DNA of 64,000 nucleotides from Flavobacterium celericrescens (GCF_011392075.1 NZ_JAAJBV010000001.1:186001-250000), one strand, 5' to 3'. Counted from the first letter of the stretch, positions 8,118-18,637 are shown. The notes: generated by a model from the letters alone, not told the origin. Numbers and translations: made by a program.

Positions 8118-9135
8118 AGCAAAAATATTGCTAATTTATACCGGTGGAACTATCGGTATGGTGAAGGATTTTGAAACTGGAGCCTTAAAAGCATTTGATT
8201 TTAAAGAATTACTGAATCGAATTCCTGAATTACAACTTTTAGACTGTTTAATCGAAACCATCTCATTTGAAACGCCTATTGATTCTTCCAATATGGATAT
8301 TTTGAGTTGGCAAAAAATAGCTAAAATTATTGAAGAAAATTATTCAAAATTTGATGGATTTGTAGTGCTTCACGGTTCTGACACCATGTCTTATAGTGCT
8401 TCAGCATTGAGCTTTATGTTAGAAAATTTGGCTAAGCCTGTTATTTTCACAGGTTCTCAATTGCCTATTGGTGATTTAAGAACGGATGCTAAAGAAAATT
8501 TAATTACCGCGATTCAAGTAGCTTCATTGCAAAACAATAAAAAACCTGTAATTCAAGAAGTGTGTTTGTATTTTGAATACAAATTATACCGTGGGAATAG
8601 AACAACCAAAATAAGTGCTGAACATTTTAATGCATTCACTTCACCCAATTTTCCTGAATTAGCCGAATCAGGTGTACATTTAAGAGTAAACTCTGATTTG
8701 ATTTTAACCAACAAATCAAATAAAAAACTTAAAGTACACACCGCTTTTGATGATAATGTAGCCATTTTGAAACTATTTCCAGGGATGAATGAAAAAGTAT
8801 TGACTTCCATTTTTAGCATTCCAAATTTAAAAGGAATTGTTTTAGAAACTTATGGTTCGGGCAATGCGCCTACTGAAAAATGGTTTGTTGACGCTTTAGC
8901 ACAAGCCATCAAAAACAATATTCACATCATTAACGTAACACAATGCAGTGGTGGTAGCGTTGCTATGGGGAATTATGAAACTAGCACACAATTGAAGACC
9001 ATTGGCGTTATCTCTGGAAAAGACATTACCACAGAAGCCGCAATTACGAAACTGATGTATCTACTTGGTCAAAACGTAGCCAATTCTGTTTTCAAAACAA
9101 TATTTGAAACCTCCATTCGAGGAGAAATGCAGTAA
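8104..9135 (+). CDS. ansA: Type I (cytoplasmic) L-asparaginase
   Basis: The 343-residue enzyme hydrolyses asparagine to aspartate and ammonia. Both active-site threonine blocks are present: YTGGTIGMV (12-20) and VLHGSDTMSYSAS (88-100). The absence of a signal peptide marks the type I cytoplasmic form rather than the periplasmic type II enzyme. Its ATG lies inside the end of the acyltransferase gene (14-base overlap), which argues for one transcript. tRNA-Ser follows 56 bp downstream. Confidence 0.93.
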   Translation: MTSHKAKILLIYTGGTIGMVKDFETGALKAFDFKELLNRIPELQLLDCLIETISFETPIDSSNMDILSWQKIAKIIEENYSKFDGFVVLHGSDTMSYSASALSFMLENLAKPVIFTGSQLPIGDLRTDAKENLITAIQVASLQNNKKPVIQEVCLYFEYKLYRGNRTTKISAEHFNAFTSPNFPELAESGVHLRVNSDLILTNKSNKKLKVHTAFDDNVAILKLFPGMNEKVLTSIFSIPNLKGIVLETYGSGNAPTEKWFVDALAQAIKNNIHIINVTQCSGGSVAMGNYETSTQLKTIGVISGKDITTEAAITKLMYLLGQNVANSVFKTIFETSIRGEMQ

Positions 9136-9191
9136 TAAATGAGCTAAAATTTTTATTCCATTATTTTTTTGCATTATTTTACATAGATTTT

Positions 9192-9278
9192 AGAGAGGTG
9201 TCCGAGTGGTTGAAGGAGCAAGCCTGGAAAGTTTGTATATGGGTAACTGTATCGAGGGTTCGAATCCCTTCCTCTCTG
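9192..9278 (+). tRNA. tRNA-Ser (anticodon GGA)
   Basis: The 87-nt cloverleaf has acceptor arms AGAGAGG and CCTCTCT (9192-9198 and 9271-9277), discriminator G, anticodon arm CAAGC/GTTTG around loop CTGGAAA with GGA at 9226-9228, a long variable arm (TATATGGGTAACTGTA region) typical of class II tRNAs, and a T loop TTCGAAT. CCA is not encoded. Confidence 0.97.
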
Positions 9279-9303
9279 CTGATTTTCATTTTAAGGCAAA
9301 GAC

Positions 9304-9972
9304 ATGAAGAAATTTCACTACATCGTACTTTTTTTATACACTATAATTGGTTTTGCGCAAACCGATGTAAAAGTGGCGGATTCATTGTTTAGAGAAGATC
9401 AAATTTATTTTTCTGTTTCCTATAATTTTTTGCAAAATAAACCCGATAATTTTAGTCAATATTCTTTTTCGGCTGGACTAACTGCCGGTGTTTTTAGGGA
9501 TTTTCCGATTACAAAAAACCGTCATTGGTCTATTGCGCCAGGATTAGGCTACTCTTATAACGATTTAAAACAAAATATAGAAATTCAGACGGTTTCACCT
9601 TATTCGCCTACTCCAGAAACTGGTATTGTAAGAAGTCGTATGATTTTACATTATTTGGAAATGCCTTTAGAAATCAGATGGCGTAATGCTTCTCCCGATA
9701 GTCATAAATTTTGGCGTATTCACACGGGTTTAAAAGCAAGTTATCTATTAGGTGGAAAATTTAATTATGAATCTACAACACTTGGAAATGGAAGCGAAAA
9801 CATTAAAAATGTCTTAAATAAATTTCAATATGGCGTTTATGTTTCTTTTGGATTCAATACTTGGAATCCGTATATTTATTATGGGTTAAACCCAATATTT
9901 GACAAAGATAAAACAGCTGTAGAAAATAATGTTACTGCGTTAAATATTGGTTTGAAGTTTTACATTTTATAA
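9304..9972 (+). CDS. Outer-membrane beta-barrel protein
   Basis: The 222-residue protein starts with a signal peptide ending GFAQ (about residue 19). The mature part shows alternating beta strands rich in Tyr and Phe (YFSVSYNFL, WSIAPGLGYSYN, HYLEMPLEIRWRN, FQYGVYVSFGFN) and ends in a strand NIGLKFYIL with an aromatic near the C terminus, as in small 8-10 stranded barrels of the Bacteroidota outer membrane. Function unknown. Its 3' end overlaps that of the convergent PAP2-like gene by 6 bases. Confidence 0.8.
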   Translation: MKKFHYIVLFLYTIIGFAQTDVKVADSLFREDQIYFSVSYNFLQNKPDNFSQYSFSAGLTAGVFRDFPITKNRHWSIAPGLGYSYNDLKQNIEIQTVSPYSPTPETGIVRSRMILHYLEMPLEIRWRNASPDSHKFWRIHTGLKASYLLGGKFNYESTTLGNGSENIKNVLNKFQYGVYVSFGFNTWNPYIYYGLNPIFDKDKTAVENNVTALNIGLKFYIL

Positions 9973-10578
9973 CCAATACTTAAAAAGTATTACTTGTGGA
10001 AGCAATCCGATAGCAATTCCTGCTATTAATTCAATTGGAGTATGCGCTTTCATATATAATCGTGAAGAAGCTACCAGTCCAATACAAACAATGCAAAAGG
10101 CAATTAAATTCACAAAAGGTAGTTGATAATATACACTCAATCCATAAACAAAAGCTGTTAAAGCACTAACACCTATCATGTGCAAACTTGCTTTGAATTT
10201 TAGGATAACCGATGCTAAAACCAACACTGCACTAAACAATCCACCCAAAAAGAAAAAATAGAGTTCTGTAAATATTTCTTTTGAAACGCTGTACTTTATT
10301 AACACAAATAACAAAACTGCTTGAACCGCGATTGGCATGCGTCTTTCGGTTAAACTGGCTTCTGTAAATGAACTTACAACACCTAACGATCGAAATAAAA
10401 AATACATCGATAAAGGCAATAAAAAAGTTAAAATAATGACTTGCAGTAAAGTGATGTAAATTTGAGAATCGTAATAAAAGTTACTCGTAATCAAAAAGAA
10501 GAATAAAGTACCATATAGAGAAACAAATATGGGATGAAAAATATACGAGAAAACAGGTAATATTTTTTTTAAATCCAT
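9967..10578 (-). CDS. PAP2-like integral membrane protein
   Basis: The 203-residue protein has about six membrane spans. Its C-terminal half resembles the phosphatidic acid phosphatase type 2 core in weakened form: KFKASLHMIG stands where the K..SGH part is expected, and SRLYMKAHTPIELIAG follows the R-x5-H-x3-D pattern with Glu in place of Asp. It may act on, or only bind, a lipid phosphate. It begins 4 bp after the rpoN stop, so it is probably cotranscribed with rpoN. Confidence 0.7.
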   Translation of the reverse strand: MDLKKILPVFSYIFHPIFVSLYGTLFFFLITSNFYYDSQIYITLLQVIILTFLLPLSMYFLFRSLGVVSSFTEASLTERRMPIAVQAVLLFVLIKYSVSKEIFTELYFFFLGGLFSAVLVLASVILKFKASLHMIGVSALTAFVYGLSVYYQLPFVNLIAFCIVCIGLVASSRLYMKAHTPIELIAGIAIGLLPQVILFKYWL

Positions 10579-10582
10579 TTTG

Positions 10583-12046
10583 TTAGATTTTTTTTCTCAA
10601 ACGCGCTACTGGAATATCTAATTGCTCGCGGTATTTTGCGATGGTTCTTCTGGCAATTGGATAACCTCTTTCTTTTAAAATTTCAGCTAATTGATCATCT
10701 GGTAAAGGTTTCTTTTTATCTTCTTCTGAAATAACTTGCTGTAAGATATTTTTAATTTCGATAGTTGAAACTTCTTCGCCTTGGTCATTTGTCATGGATT
10801 CACTAAAGAATTCTTTGATTAATTTCGTGCCGTAAGGTGTGTCCACATATTTGCTATTCGCCACACGCGAAACCGTTGAAATATCTAAACCAACCATATC
10901 AGCAATATCTTTTAAAATCATCGGACGAAGTTTTGTTTCTTCTCCTTCTAAAAAGTATTCTTGCTGATAAAACATTATCGCATTCATGGTCACATACAAT
11001 GTTTCCTGACGCTGTTTAATCGCATCAATAAACCATTTTGCAGAATCTAATTTTTGTTTAATAAATTGAACCGCATCTTTTTGCGAATTCGATTTTTCAG
11101 AAGTGTCTTTATAACTCTGTAACATTTCCTGATAATCTTTAGAAACGTGCAATTCTGGAGCATTTCTTCCGTTTAACGAAAGTTCTAATTCGCCATCAAT
11201 GATTCGAATGGTAAAATCAGGCACAATATGCTCCACCGCTTTTTGATTACCGTCGAAACTTCCTCCAGGTTTTGGATTTAGTTTTTCGATTTCGTCAATG
11301 GCTTTACGTAGTTGTTGTTGCGAAACATCAAATTTTTGCAATAATTTATCGTAATGTTTTTTGGTAAAAGCATCAAATTGTTGCTCTATTACATTAATTG
11401 CTAATGCAATAGAATCCGAAGGCGTTTTGTGTTTTAATTGTAATAACAAACATTCTTGTAAATCGCGCGCACCTACACCTGCAGGTTCTAAATCCTGAAC
11501 CAAATGCAAAATACGTTCTACAGTAGCTTCATCGGTATAAATACCTTGAGTGAAAGCCATATCATCAACAATATCTTGAATTGTGCGTCTGATATAACCC
11601 ATGTCGTCGATACTTCCCACCAAAAACTCAGCAATATCACGCTCGTCATCAGTTAAAATAAAAGTATTCAACTGATTGATTAAATCTTGATGAAAACTTA
11701 CCGGAGCCGCGAAAGGCATTGTTTTGTCTTCATCATCATCGCTGTAATTGTTGGTTTGGTATTTGTAATCAGGCGTTTCATCATTGCTTAAATATTCGTC
11801 AATATTGATGTCGCCTGTGTCGATATGGTCGTTGTCGTAATCGTCATAATCATCAGTATCACTTCCATAATCATCTAAATCGTAATTATCTTCCTTGCTA
11901 CTTTCTTCCAAAGCAGGATTCTCTACTAATTCTTCCTGAAGACGTTGTTCAAAAGCTTGTGTAGGCAATTGAATTAACTTCATCAACTGAATTTGTTGAG
12001 GCGATAATTTTTGAGATAATTTGAACTGTAAACTGTGTTTTAACAT
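10583..12046 (-). CDS. rpoN: RNA polymerase sigma-54 factor
   Basis: The 487-residue protein has the expected three parts: an N-terminal Gln/Leu-rich activator-interacting region (about 1-50, LSQKLSPQQIQLMKLIQLP), a very acidic Asp/Tyr-rich linker (about 52-105), the core-binding domain, and a C-terminal DNA-binding domain ending with the RpoN box ARRTIAKYRE (465-474). It directs RNA polymerase to -24/-12 promoters together with enhancer-binding ATPases. It lies downstream of asnS on the same strand, across a spacer with a large inverted repeat. No clear -24/-12 target was found in this window. Confidence 0.96.
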   Translation of the reverse strand: MLKHSLQFKLSQKLSPQQIQLMKLIQLPTQAFEQRLQEELVENPALEESSKEDNYDLDDYGSDTDDYDDYDNDHIDTGDINIDEYLSNDETPDYKYQTNNYSDDDEDKTMPFAAPVSFHQDLINQLNTFILTDDERDIAEFLVGSIDDMGYIRRTIQDIVDDMAFTQGIYTDEATVERILHLVQDLEPAGVGARDLQECLLLQLKHKTPSDSIALAINVIEQQFDAFTKKHYDKLLQKFDVSQQQLRKAIDEIEKLNPKPGGSFDGNQKAVEHIVPDFTIRIIDGELELSLNGRNAPELHVSKDYQEMLQSYKDTSEKSNSQKDAVQFIKQKLDSAKWFIDAIKQRQETLYVTMNAIMFYQQEYFLEGEETKLRPMILKDIADMVGLDISTVSRVANSKYVDTPYGTKLIKEFFSESMTNDQGEEVSTIEIKNILQQVISEEDKKKPLPDDQLAEILKERGYPIARRTIAKYREQLDIPVARLRKKI

Positions 12047-12071
12047 TAATGTTTGTTTAATTGATTTAATC

Positions 12072-12126
12072 GTTTAACTGTTGAATTGTTTATTAAATTT
12101 ACGATTTAACACATCAACAGTTAAAC
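12072..12126. repeat. Perfect 13-bp inverted repeat between asnS and rpoN
   Basis: GTTTAACTGTTGA (12072-12084) and its exact reverse complement (12114-12126) flank a 29-base spacer that itself contains related TTTAA and AATTG words. No T run follows, so it does not look like a simple terminator. It could be an mRNA stem-loop separating the two genes or a regulator site. Confidence 0.6.
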
Positions 12127-12140
12127 AATTTAACAAGATC

Positions 12141-13589
12141 CTAAAATTCTGCGTTTTGTGGTGTTCTTGGGAAAGGAATTACGTCTCTAATATTACCCAT
12201 TCCGGTTACAAAAAGCACTAATCTTTCAAAACCTAATCCGAAACCTGAATGAACAGCTGAGCCAAATCTTCTAGTGTCTAAATACCACCAAAGTTCTTCT
12301 TCGTCGATTCCTAAGGCTTTCATTTTTTCTACTAAAACATCGTAACGCTCTTCTCTTTGAGATCCACCAACGATTTCTCCAATTCCTGGAAACAAGATAT
12401 CCATTGCTCTAACGGTTTCTTTTCCTGGTTCAGTATTGTCGTTCAAACGCATGTAAAACGCTTTAATTTTTGCTGGATAATCAAATAAAATTACCGGACA
12501 TTTAAAGTGTTTTTCTACTAAGAAACGTTCGTGCTCACTTTGTAAATCAGCACCCCATTCGTTAATGATGTATTGGAATTTTTTCTTTTTATTTGGTGTT
12601 GAATCTTTTAAGATATCAATAGCTTCCGTATAAGAAACACGTTTGAAGTTGTTATCTAATACAAAACTTAATTTTTCTAACAGCGTCATTTCGCTTCTAT
12701 CTGCTTGTGGTTTTGATTTTTCTTCTTCTAAAAGTCTTGCTTCTAAGAATTTCAAATCATCACCACATTTATCAACTGTATATTTGATAACGTATTTGAT
12801 GAAATCTTCAGCCAAATCCATATTATCCGCTAAATCGTTGAAAGCCACTTCTGGCTCAATCATCCAAAACTCAGCTAAGTGACGAGACGTATTTGAATTT
12901 TCTGCACGAAATGTTGGTCCGAAGGTATAAATTTGACCTAATGCCATAGCAAAAGTTTCGCCTTCTAATTGTCCAGAAACGGTTAAGTTGGTTTGTTTTC
13001 CGAAGAAATCTTCTTTATAGTTGATGCTTCCGTCTTCGTTTCTTGGAGCCGAACCGTCAATTGGTAAAGAAGTTACTTGAAACATTTCTCCAGCACCTTC
13101 AGCATCAGAACCTGTGATAATAGGCGTATTTACATAGAAAAATCCTTTTTCTTGGAAATATTGATGCACTGCAAACGCTAAAGTTGAACGCACACGCATA
13201 ATAGCTCCAAAAGCATTGGTTCTAACACGTAAATGTGCATTTTCACGTAAGAATTCTAACGAGTGTTTTTTTGGTTGCATTGGGAATTTCTCCGCATCGC
13301 TATCGCCTAAAATTTCTAACTTCGTTACTTGAATTTCTACTTTTTGTCCAGCACCACGGCTTTCTGCCAAGGTTCCGGTAACGCAAATAGCAGCTCCGGT
13401 TGTAATTCTTTTTAATGTTTCATCAGGTGTGTTTTCAAAATCTACCACACACTGAATATTATGAATGGTCGAACCATCGTTCAACGCAATGAATTGATTG
13501 TTTCTAAATGTTCTAACCCAACCTTTTGCTGTTACTTCATGTAATGTTTTCGTGCTGTTTAAAAGGTCTATTACTTTTGAGTGTTTCAT
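12141..13589 (-). CDS. asnS: Asparaginyl-tRNA synthetase
   Basis: The 482-residue class IIb synthetase charges tRNA-Asn with asparagine. It has an N-terminal OB-fold anticodon-binding domain (about 1-115), then a class II catalytic core with motif 2 (around [21 protein letters not shown]) and motif 3 at the C terminus ([10 protein letters not shown]). Presence of AsnRS implies direct charging of tRNA-Asn rather than amidation only. Length and motifs are normal. Confidence 0.96.
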   Translation of the reverse strand: MKHSKVIDLLNSTKTLHEVTAKGWVRTFRNNQFIALNDGSTIHNIQCVVDFENTPDETLKRITTGAAICVTGTLAESRGAGQKVEIQVTKLEILGDSDAEKFPMQPKKHSLEFLRENAHLRVRTNAFGAIMRVRSTLAFAVHQYFQEKGFFYVNTPIITGSDAEGAGEMFQVTSLPIDGSAPRNEDGSINYKEDFFGKQTNLTVSGQLEGETFAMALGQIYTFGPTFRAENSNTSRHLAEFWMIEPEVAFNDLADNMDLAEDFIKYVIKYTVDKCGDDLKFLEARLLEEEKSKPQADRSEMTLLEKLSFVLDNNFKRVSYTEAIDILKDSTPNKKKKFQYIINEWGADLQSEHERFLVEKHFKCPVILFDYPAKIKAFYMRLNDNTEPGKETVRAMDILFPGIGEIVGGSQREERYDVLVEKMKALGIDEEELWWYLDTRRFGSAVHSGFGLGFERLVLFVTGMGNIRDVIPFPRTPQNAEF

Positions 13590-13610
13590 TTCGATTTATG
13601 ATTTATAATG

Positions 13611-13618
13611 CAAATATA
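13611..13618 (-). promoter_or_regulatory. -7 box of asnS
   Basis: TATATTTG on the minus strand lies 21 bases before the asnS ATG and directly abuts the stop codon of the transporter gene, so its upstream promoter part would lie inside that gene's end. Confidence 0.55.
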
Positions 13619-16078
13619 CTATTTCTCGTTTGAATTTTCTTCTTCAATATCTTCTTCATCAAATTCGTTAAATTCAATTTTATCTACTTCGCCAACTTCT
13701 TCATCACTTAGGATATTGATAGTTGGTTCTACAAATTCTTGCTGATTAGCTAATGTTTTATTTAATGTTAAAACTAGCGAGGGTAAGAGTACTAAATTGG
13801 ATAACATTCCGAATAGTAATGTTATGGAAACTAATCCTCCTAGTGCAATTGTTCCTCCAAAACTAGACAACATAAACACCGAAAAACCTGAGAATAAAAC
13901 AACCGAAGTATAAAACATGCTCAAGCCTGATTCATTAATGGTTGCAAAAACAGATTTTTTAATTTTCCAATTATTTCTTGTTAGTGCTTGTCGATATTCT
14001 GCCAAAAAACGAATAGTATCATCTACTGAAAGACCAAATGCAATTCCAAACACCAAAATAGTTGAAGGTTTTAATGGAATATTAAAATAGCCCATAATTC
14101 CAGCTGTCATTAATAATGGCAATAAATTAGGTACTAAAGCAACAACTATCATTTTAATTGAGCGGAACATAAAAGCAATCAACAAAGCCGTTATGAACAC
14201 AGACAATAACAAAGATTGAAGTAAATTATCTAATAGATATTTTGTTCCTTTTTGAAACACAACTGCCTTTCCGGTTATTGAAACTTCATATCGTTCTTTT
14301 GGAAATAATTCGTCAATTTTTGATTGTAGTTTAGACTCTATTATGTCTAAATTATTGATTCCTTCATCTTTTATAAAGGTGGTAATTCTGGTATATTGAC
14401 CCGTTTCATCCACATAACTTTTCATGATATTATCCTTACTATTTTTTACCGAATTTTTTGCAAACGATAAAATGAACGCTTGTTCTTGTGAAGTTGGTAA
14501 TTCATAATATTCCGGATTGTTATTGTAATAAGCTTGTTTAGAATATTTAACTAAATTAACAATAGAAATAGGCTTAGATAATTCAGGAATAGAATCTATA
14601 GTTTCCTGAAGTTCGTCCATTCTTTTTAAAGTAGTTAATTTCATGACACCTTTTTTCTTTTTGGTATCAATCATGATTTCGATTGGCATAACACCGTCAA
14701 ATTCTTTTTCAAAGAAAACGATATCATCAAAAAAGGCCGCCTTTTTAGGCATATCTTCTATTAAACTTCCAGAGATTCTCATTTTGAAAATTCCAAAAAT
14801 ACCGGTTGCTAATAATAAAATTGCTACAGTATAAACAATAGTTCTTTTGCTTTTTATGGTTTTTTGAATCCAATTTAAAAAGCTTACGGCATAACTTCTT
14901 TCTAAGTGATCTAAATGGCGTTCTTTTGGAATAGACATGTAGCTGTAAGCCACCGGAATTACAAATAGACACAAAAAAAATAACGCAATAATATTAATAG
15001 AAGTAACTACTCCAAACTCTTTAAGCAATTCATTATTAGTTACGATAAATGTTGCAAATCCAAAAGAAGTGGTAAGATTTGTGATCAAGGTTGGCGTTCC
15101 AACTTTTGTTATTACACGTACTAAAGCTTTGGCTTGATTACCATGAATTCTACACTCTTGATGGTATTTGTTGGTTAGAAAAATACAGTTTGGAATTCCA
15201 ATAACAATCATTAAAGTTGGTACTAAAGCGGTAAGAACAGTGATTTCATAACGCAATAATCCTAAAAATCCAAAAGACCACATTACACCCACAATCACAA
15301 TACACATTGAAATCAAAGTGGTTCTAAAAGAACGGAAAAAGAAAAAGAAAATCAATGATGTTATTCCAAGTGCTGCACCAATAAACAAACTGATTTCGCT
15401 AATAATATATTCCGAATTTAAAGAACGAATGTATGGCATTCCCGAAACGTGTAAATCTACTTTTGTTTCTTTTTCAAAAGCTTCAATAGCTGGAATAATT
15501 TTATGTAAAACTAGATTCTTTCGTTCAGGAGTGTTTACAATTTTTTTGTCTAAATAAATCGCTGAGCGAATGATGCCTGATTTATTATATAACAATCCTT
15601 CATAAAAAGGCATTTGTGTTAGAAGTTCTTTCTTTCTTTCTTTTAAATAAGCAGCATCTTTTGTTTTTGCAGGATCAAGTAATGCCGTTAATTCGAAAGT
15701 AGATAAACTATCGTTTTTTTGTAATCTTTTTAAATCATTTAAAGAAATAATAACCTCAACTTCTTTGTTTTGCTTTAATTGAAGCATTAATTTTTCCCAA
15801 GAAGCGTATATTTTTGGCGAAAAAATAAGACTATCTTGTATTCCTACAACGATTAGATTTCCTTCTTCTCCAAATTTTTCTAAAAACGAATTGTATTCTA
15901 TATTGGCTTTTTCAGAAGCGGGTAACAGATTTGCTTCTGTGTTGGTAAACTTTATGTACTTCCATTGCGAAGCCATAAAAAGGGTAAAAAGGGCAACTAA
16001 AATTAATAATCCTATTTTATTTCTTAGTATTTTACTGGCGATAAAATCCCAAAAACTGGTGCTTAACCACTTTAACAT
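13619..16078 (-). CDS. RND/MMPL-family transporter
   Basis: The 819-residue protein has the RND layout: one N-terminal span (about 15-35), a large periplasmic loop, a block of about five spans (around 230-385), a second periplasmic loop, and a second block of spans (around 615-770) with GIAFGLSVDDTIRFLAEYR, a signature of the MMPL/HpnN-like group. The C-terminal tail is acidic (Asp/Glu-rich, last 40 residues). Such proteins export lipids or hydrophobic compounds using the proton gradient. No membrane-fusion protein or outer-membrane channel gene is adjacent, which fits the stand-alone lipid-export branch. Substrate unknown. Confidence 0.88.
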   Translation of the reverse strand: MLKWLSTSFWDFIASKILRNKIGLLILVALFTLFMASQWKYIKFTNTEANLLPASEKANIEYNSFLEKFGEEGNLIVVGIQDSLIFSPKIYASWEKLMLQLKQNKEVEVIISLNDLKRLQKNDSLSTFELTALLDPAKTKDAAYLKERKKELLTQMPFYEGLLYNKSGIIRSAIYLDKKIVNTPERKNLVLHKIIPAIEAFEKETKVDLHVSGMPYIRSLNSEYIISEISLFIGAALGITSLIFFFFFRSFRTTLISMCIVIVGVMWSFGFLGLLRYEITVLTALVPTLMIVIGIPNCIFLTNKYHQECRIHGNQAKALVRVITKVGTPTLITNLTTSFGFATFIVTNNELLKEFGVVTSINIIALFFLCLFVIPVAYSYMSIPKERHLDHLERSYAVSFLNWIQKTIKSKRTIVYTVAILLLATGIFGIFKMRISGSLIEDMPKKAAFFDDIVFFEKEFDGVMPIEIMIDTKKKKGVMKLTTLKRMDELQETIDSIPELSKPISIVNLVKYSKQAYYNNNPEYYELPTSQEQAFILSFAKNSVKNSKDNIMKSYVDETGQYTRITTFIKDEGINNLDIIESKLQSKIDELFPKERYEVSITGKAVVFQKGTKYLLDNLLQSLLLSVFITALLIAFMFRSIKMIVVALVPNLLPLLMTAGIMGYFNIPLKPSTILVFGIAFGLSVDDTIRFLAEYRQALTRNNWKIKKSVFATINESGLSMFYTSVVLFSGFSVFMLSSFGGTIALGGLVSITLLFGMLSNLVLLPSLVLTLNKTLANQQEFVEPTINILSDEEVGEVDKIEFNEFDEEDIEEENSNEK

Positions 16079-16096
16079 CTCTCAAAAATTAGGGTG

Positions 16097-16104
16097 CAAA
16101 GGTA
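16097..16104 (-). promoter_or_regulatory. -7 box of the RND transporter gene
   Basis: TACCTTTG on the minus strand matches TAnnTTTG, 18 bases before the ATG at 16078. GAGAG directly before the ATG may serve as ribosome binding site. Confidence 0.55.
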
Positions 16105-16153
16105 TGTATTTTTGCTTAATTTATTGGTTTAGAGTGCAAGAATTAAGTTAATT

Positions 16154-18637
16154 TTAAAAGCCTAAATCCAAATAATAAGAAACTTTTATTGCGATGTTAT
16201 CTTCAAAGTTTGCCAATTGGTTAGGACCATATCTATAAAATGCAACTAAACCAAAACCTTTGAACAGTTTATTACACTCAACTCCACTTTCAAAAAACCC
16301 ATCTTGCATCGTTTTATAGGCAATTCCAAGGTGCTGGTTGTTTTTATTATTTGAGCCAATAGCCATTCTTGTTACAACAGTAAATTCTGGATTAATTTTG
16401 TAGCCTAATCTAATTTTATTAAACGTATGTTTTAATTGTAATGATGCGTATTTATTAGAGAAAAACTCGTTAAAATACATGGTTTCAAAACTATTTTTTC
16501 CAGCAAATGTAATTCGTTGTAAAATTGCATCTCGATTTAAATTATTTGGCACAATGCTGTATAAATGTGTAATGGGTACATCGCCAAAAGCAATTCCTGT
16601 TTGTAATAAAATAGTGCTTTTTTGTCCAGATAAATAAGGCAATTCATAATAGGTTTTGAAGTCTATTTTGGAAAACTCAAAATCATTATCTAAAACATCG
16701 GGAATAGTTTGCGTGTATTGAATTGAAAATTTTGGATGGCGTTTTTCCATTTCAATTTTTCCCATAGGCGTTTGCATGTAATTGCTAAACGGATTCCATT
16801 GAAAACCTAATTGAACCATTGTAATATTATAATCTGTATAAGAAACACCATTGTTTACAAATGTATAATCAAATAAAGGCTTTACTTGGCTCTGAGAAAT
16901 AGCAAAATAACTTGTTGTTTTTGGCAAAACTTTACTTTCTACAAAAACAGAACTCATTTTGTTGTTGTAAAAAGTAGAAATATTAATTGGTCGAGGGTCA
17001 TAAATTTTAAATCTTCTAGAATCTGTAGCAAAGTTTGTTTGTGCAATTTCGCTAATATCATCTGAATAAGAAGCACTTAACCAGGTTTCAGAATTTTTAT
17101 GAACCAAATAAGAAGGTGTGATTCCAAATTTAATTTCTTCATCCTTTAAGCCATAAGCACCATAAAACGCTACTTTATATTTTTGAGATAATTTATCGTT
17201 TGTAACACCTCCAAGACCAAGTCTAAAACCTTCAAAATTATTGTACTTGACAATACTTCTCAAATCAACATCAATAATTGAAACTGGAAAATAACCGTTA
17301 ATAATTTTTTTTCCTAAAAAAACTTTGTGCTCAATCTTTTCGGATAAAGATAAACTATCAATAGAAGTATATGTTCTTAGTTTTCTTTTGTCAAGAGTGT
17401 CTTTTGCAAATGCATTCCAATATTCAGCTGGTTTTTTTAAACTACTTTGAGGAACTTCAATTTTTACATTCGGTTTTGTTATGGTAACGGGTTGATTGAT
17501 TTCAATATCGTAAGGCGTAGATTCTATATGCAAATAAGCTTGATCGGTTGCATTTTTACTTTCAATATCTTCTAGCGAAGATGTAAACTTAATGGTTCCT
17601 CCCAAAATATTCAAATCTTCATAGTTGTTTCCTTTCAACACTTTAAAAGAGCGCTTTTCTGGAAACCAAATATTATGTTCTTTTAAATAGTTAAATGTGT
17701 ATGTTGCATTGATGTTTACTACTCCATAAATTCGATAATATGCCTTTGAAATAGCGTATGTTTCGGTATCAATGTATAACAAACCTCTAAGTCTATTTGC
17801 ATTCAGTTTTTTAGGTTGAAAATAAATACGAAAAGCTTTTCTTCCTTGAATAGAAACGGTATCAATAAGCTTATAAGAATACAATCTTCTTCCATAATTA
17901 GAAATTGGATTTTGAACTGGAATTTCTAATATTTCAAACGGATTTTCATATACCGAATAGGAAACCAATTTTAACCCTAAATATTCATACAAAGGCTGTT
18001 CAAAACCAGCCATTCTGGTAGCTAAAATAGTTTCCTTACTTTTTTTATTTGAATATTGAATTAGGTTTACTTTTTCAGTTTGATACAAATGATGTTTTTC
18101 TACAACCTTTTTAAATTTATAATTAGTAGAATCTAATTTCATAAGTGGTTTTCTAAGAAACCTTTTTTTATAAATAGTATCTATTTTACTTGAAATACTG
18201 TCTGGATTGGCTGTTACTTGTAAATACTCATAATTTTTATATTGAAAGCTAGACAATACCTTTACTGGGTCGTTATTCTTTCTGTTTTCAATTACCTTTT
18301 TTACAATATTGTTTACTTCTATTTCAGAAAACACTTCTGCTTTTTTATCGTTTAAATCTGTAATTAATTTAATAGTAAGTAGCGAAGTTGTACTTGAAGC
18401 GTAAACAATTTTTTCATAATATCCTTTATAGTTTACTTTTATAGGAAGCTTACTATCTTTTATTTCTAATGAAAATTTACCTTCCCAGTCGGCCGTTATT
18501 GTAGTTTTGTTATAAGTTACCGAAGCAAATGCAATAGGTACTGCGTTGTCAAAATCGATGATTTGTCCTTTGATTTTGGTTTGTGCTACCAAGCTATTGG
18601 TTAAGATAAAACACAAAAAAAGCCAAAAATATTTCAT
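16154..18637 (-). CDS. DUF5686 outer-membrane protein with carboxypeptidase-regulatory-like domain
   Basis: The 827-residue protein has a signal peptide (cleaved near SLVAQ, residue 19), then a carboxypeptidase-regulatory-like beta-sandwich (about 20-100, KIKGQIIDFDNAVPIAFASVTY), as found at the start of TonB-dependent receptors. The rest is the DUF5686 body ending in a long beta-barrel-like region and a final strand (IAIKVSYYLDLGF) with terminal Phe, typical of outer-membrane barrels. There is no plug domain, so it is not a standard SusC receptor. Function unknown; the family is widespread in Bacteroidota. Confidence 0.85.
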   Translation of the reverse strand: MKYFWLFLCFILTNSLVAQTKIKGQIIDFDNAVPIAFASVTYNKTTITADWEGKFSLEIKDSKLPIKVNYKGYYEKIVYASSTTSLLTIKLITDLNDKKAEVFSEIEVNNIVKKVIENRKNNDPVKVLSSFQYKNYEYLQVTANPDSISSKIDTIYKKRFLRKPLMKLDSTNYKFKKVVEKHHLYQTEKVNLIQYSNKKSKETILATRMAGFEQPLYEYLGLKLVSYSVYENPFEILEIPVQNPISNYGRRLYSYKLIDTVSIQGRKAFRIYFQPKKLNANRLRGLLYIDTETYAISKAYYRIYGVVNINATYTFNYLKEHNIWFPEKRSFKVLKGNNYEDLNILGGTIKFTSSLEDIESKNATDQAYLHIESTPYDIEINQPVTITKPNVKIEVPQSSLKKPAEYWNAFAKDTLDKRKLRTYTSIDSLSLSEKIEHKVFLGKKIINGYFPVSIIDVDLRSIVKYNNFEGFRLGLGGVTNDKLSQKYKVAFYGAYGLKDEEIKFGITPSYLVHKNSETWLSASYSDDISEIAQTNFATDSRRFKIYDPRPINISTFYNNKMSSVFVESKVLPKTTSYFAISQSQVKPLFDYTFVNNGVSYTDYNITMVQLGFQWNPFSNYMQTPMGKIEMEKRHPKFSIQYTQTIPDVLDNDFEFSKIDFKTYYELPYLSGQKSTILLQTGIAFGDVPITHLYSIVPNNLNRDAILQRITFAGKNSFETMYFNEFFSNKYASLQLKHTFNKIRLGYKINPEFTVVTRMAIGSNNKNNQHLGIAYKTMQDGFFESGVECNKLFKGFGLVAFYRYGPNQLANFEDNIAIKVSYYLDLGF

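Noticed and set aside
9198..9392. Open frame over the tRNA-Ser gene
   Set aside because: Its first half translates the tRNA itself; the real gene downstream starts at 9304 in another frame with a signal peptide.
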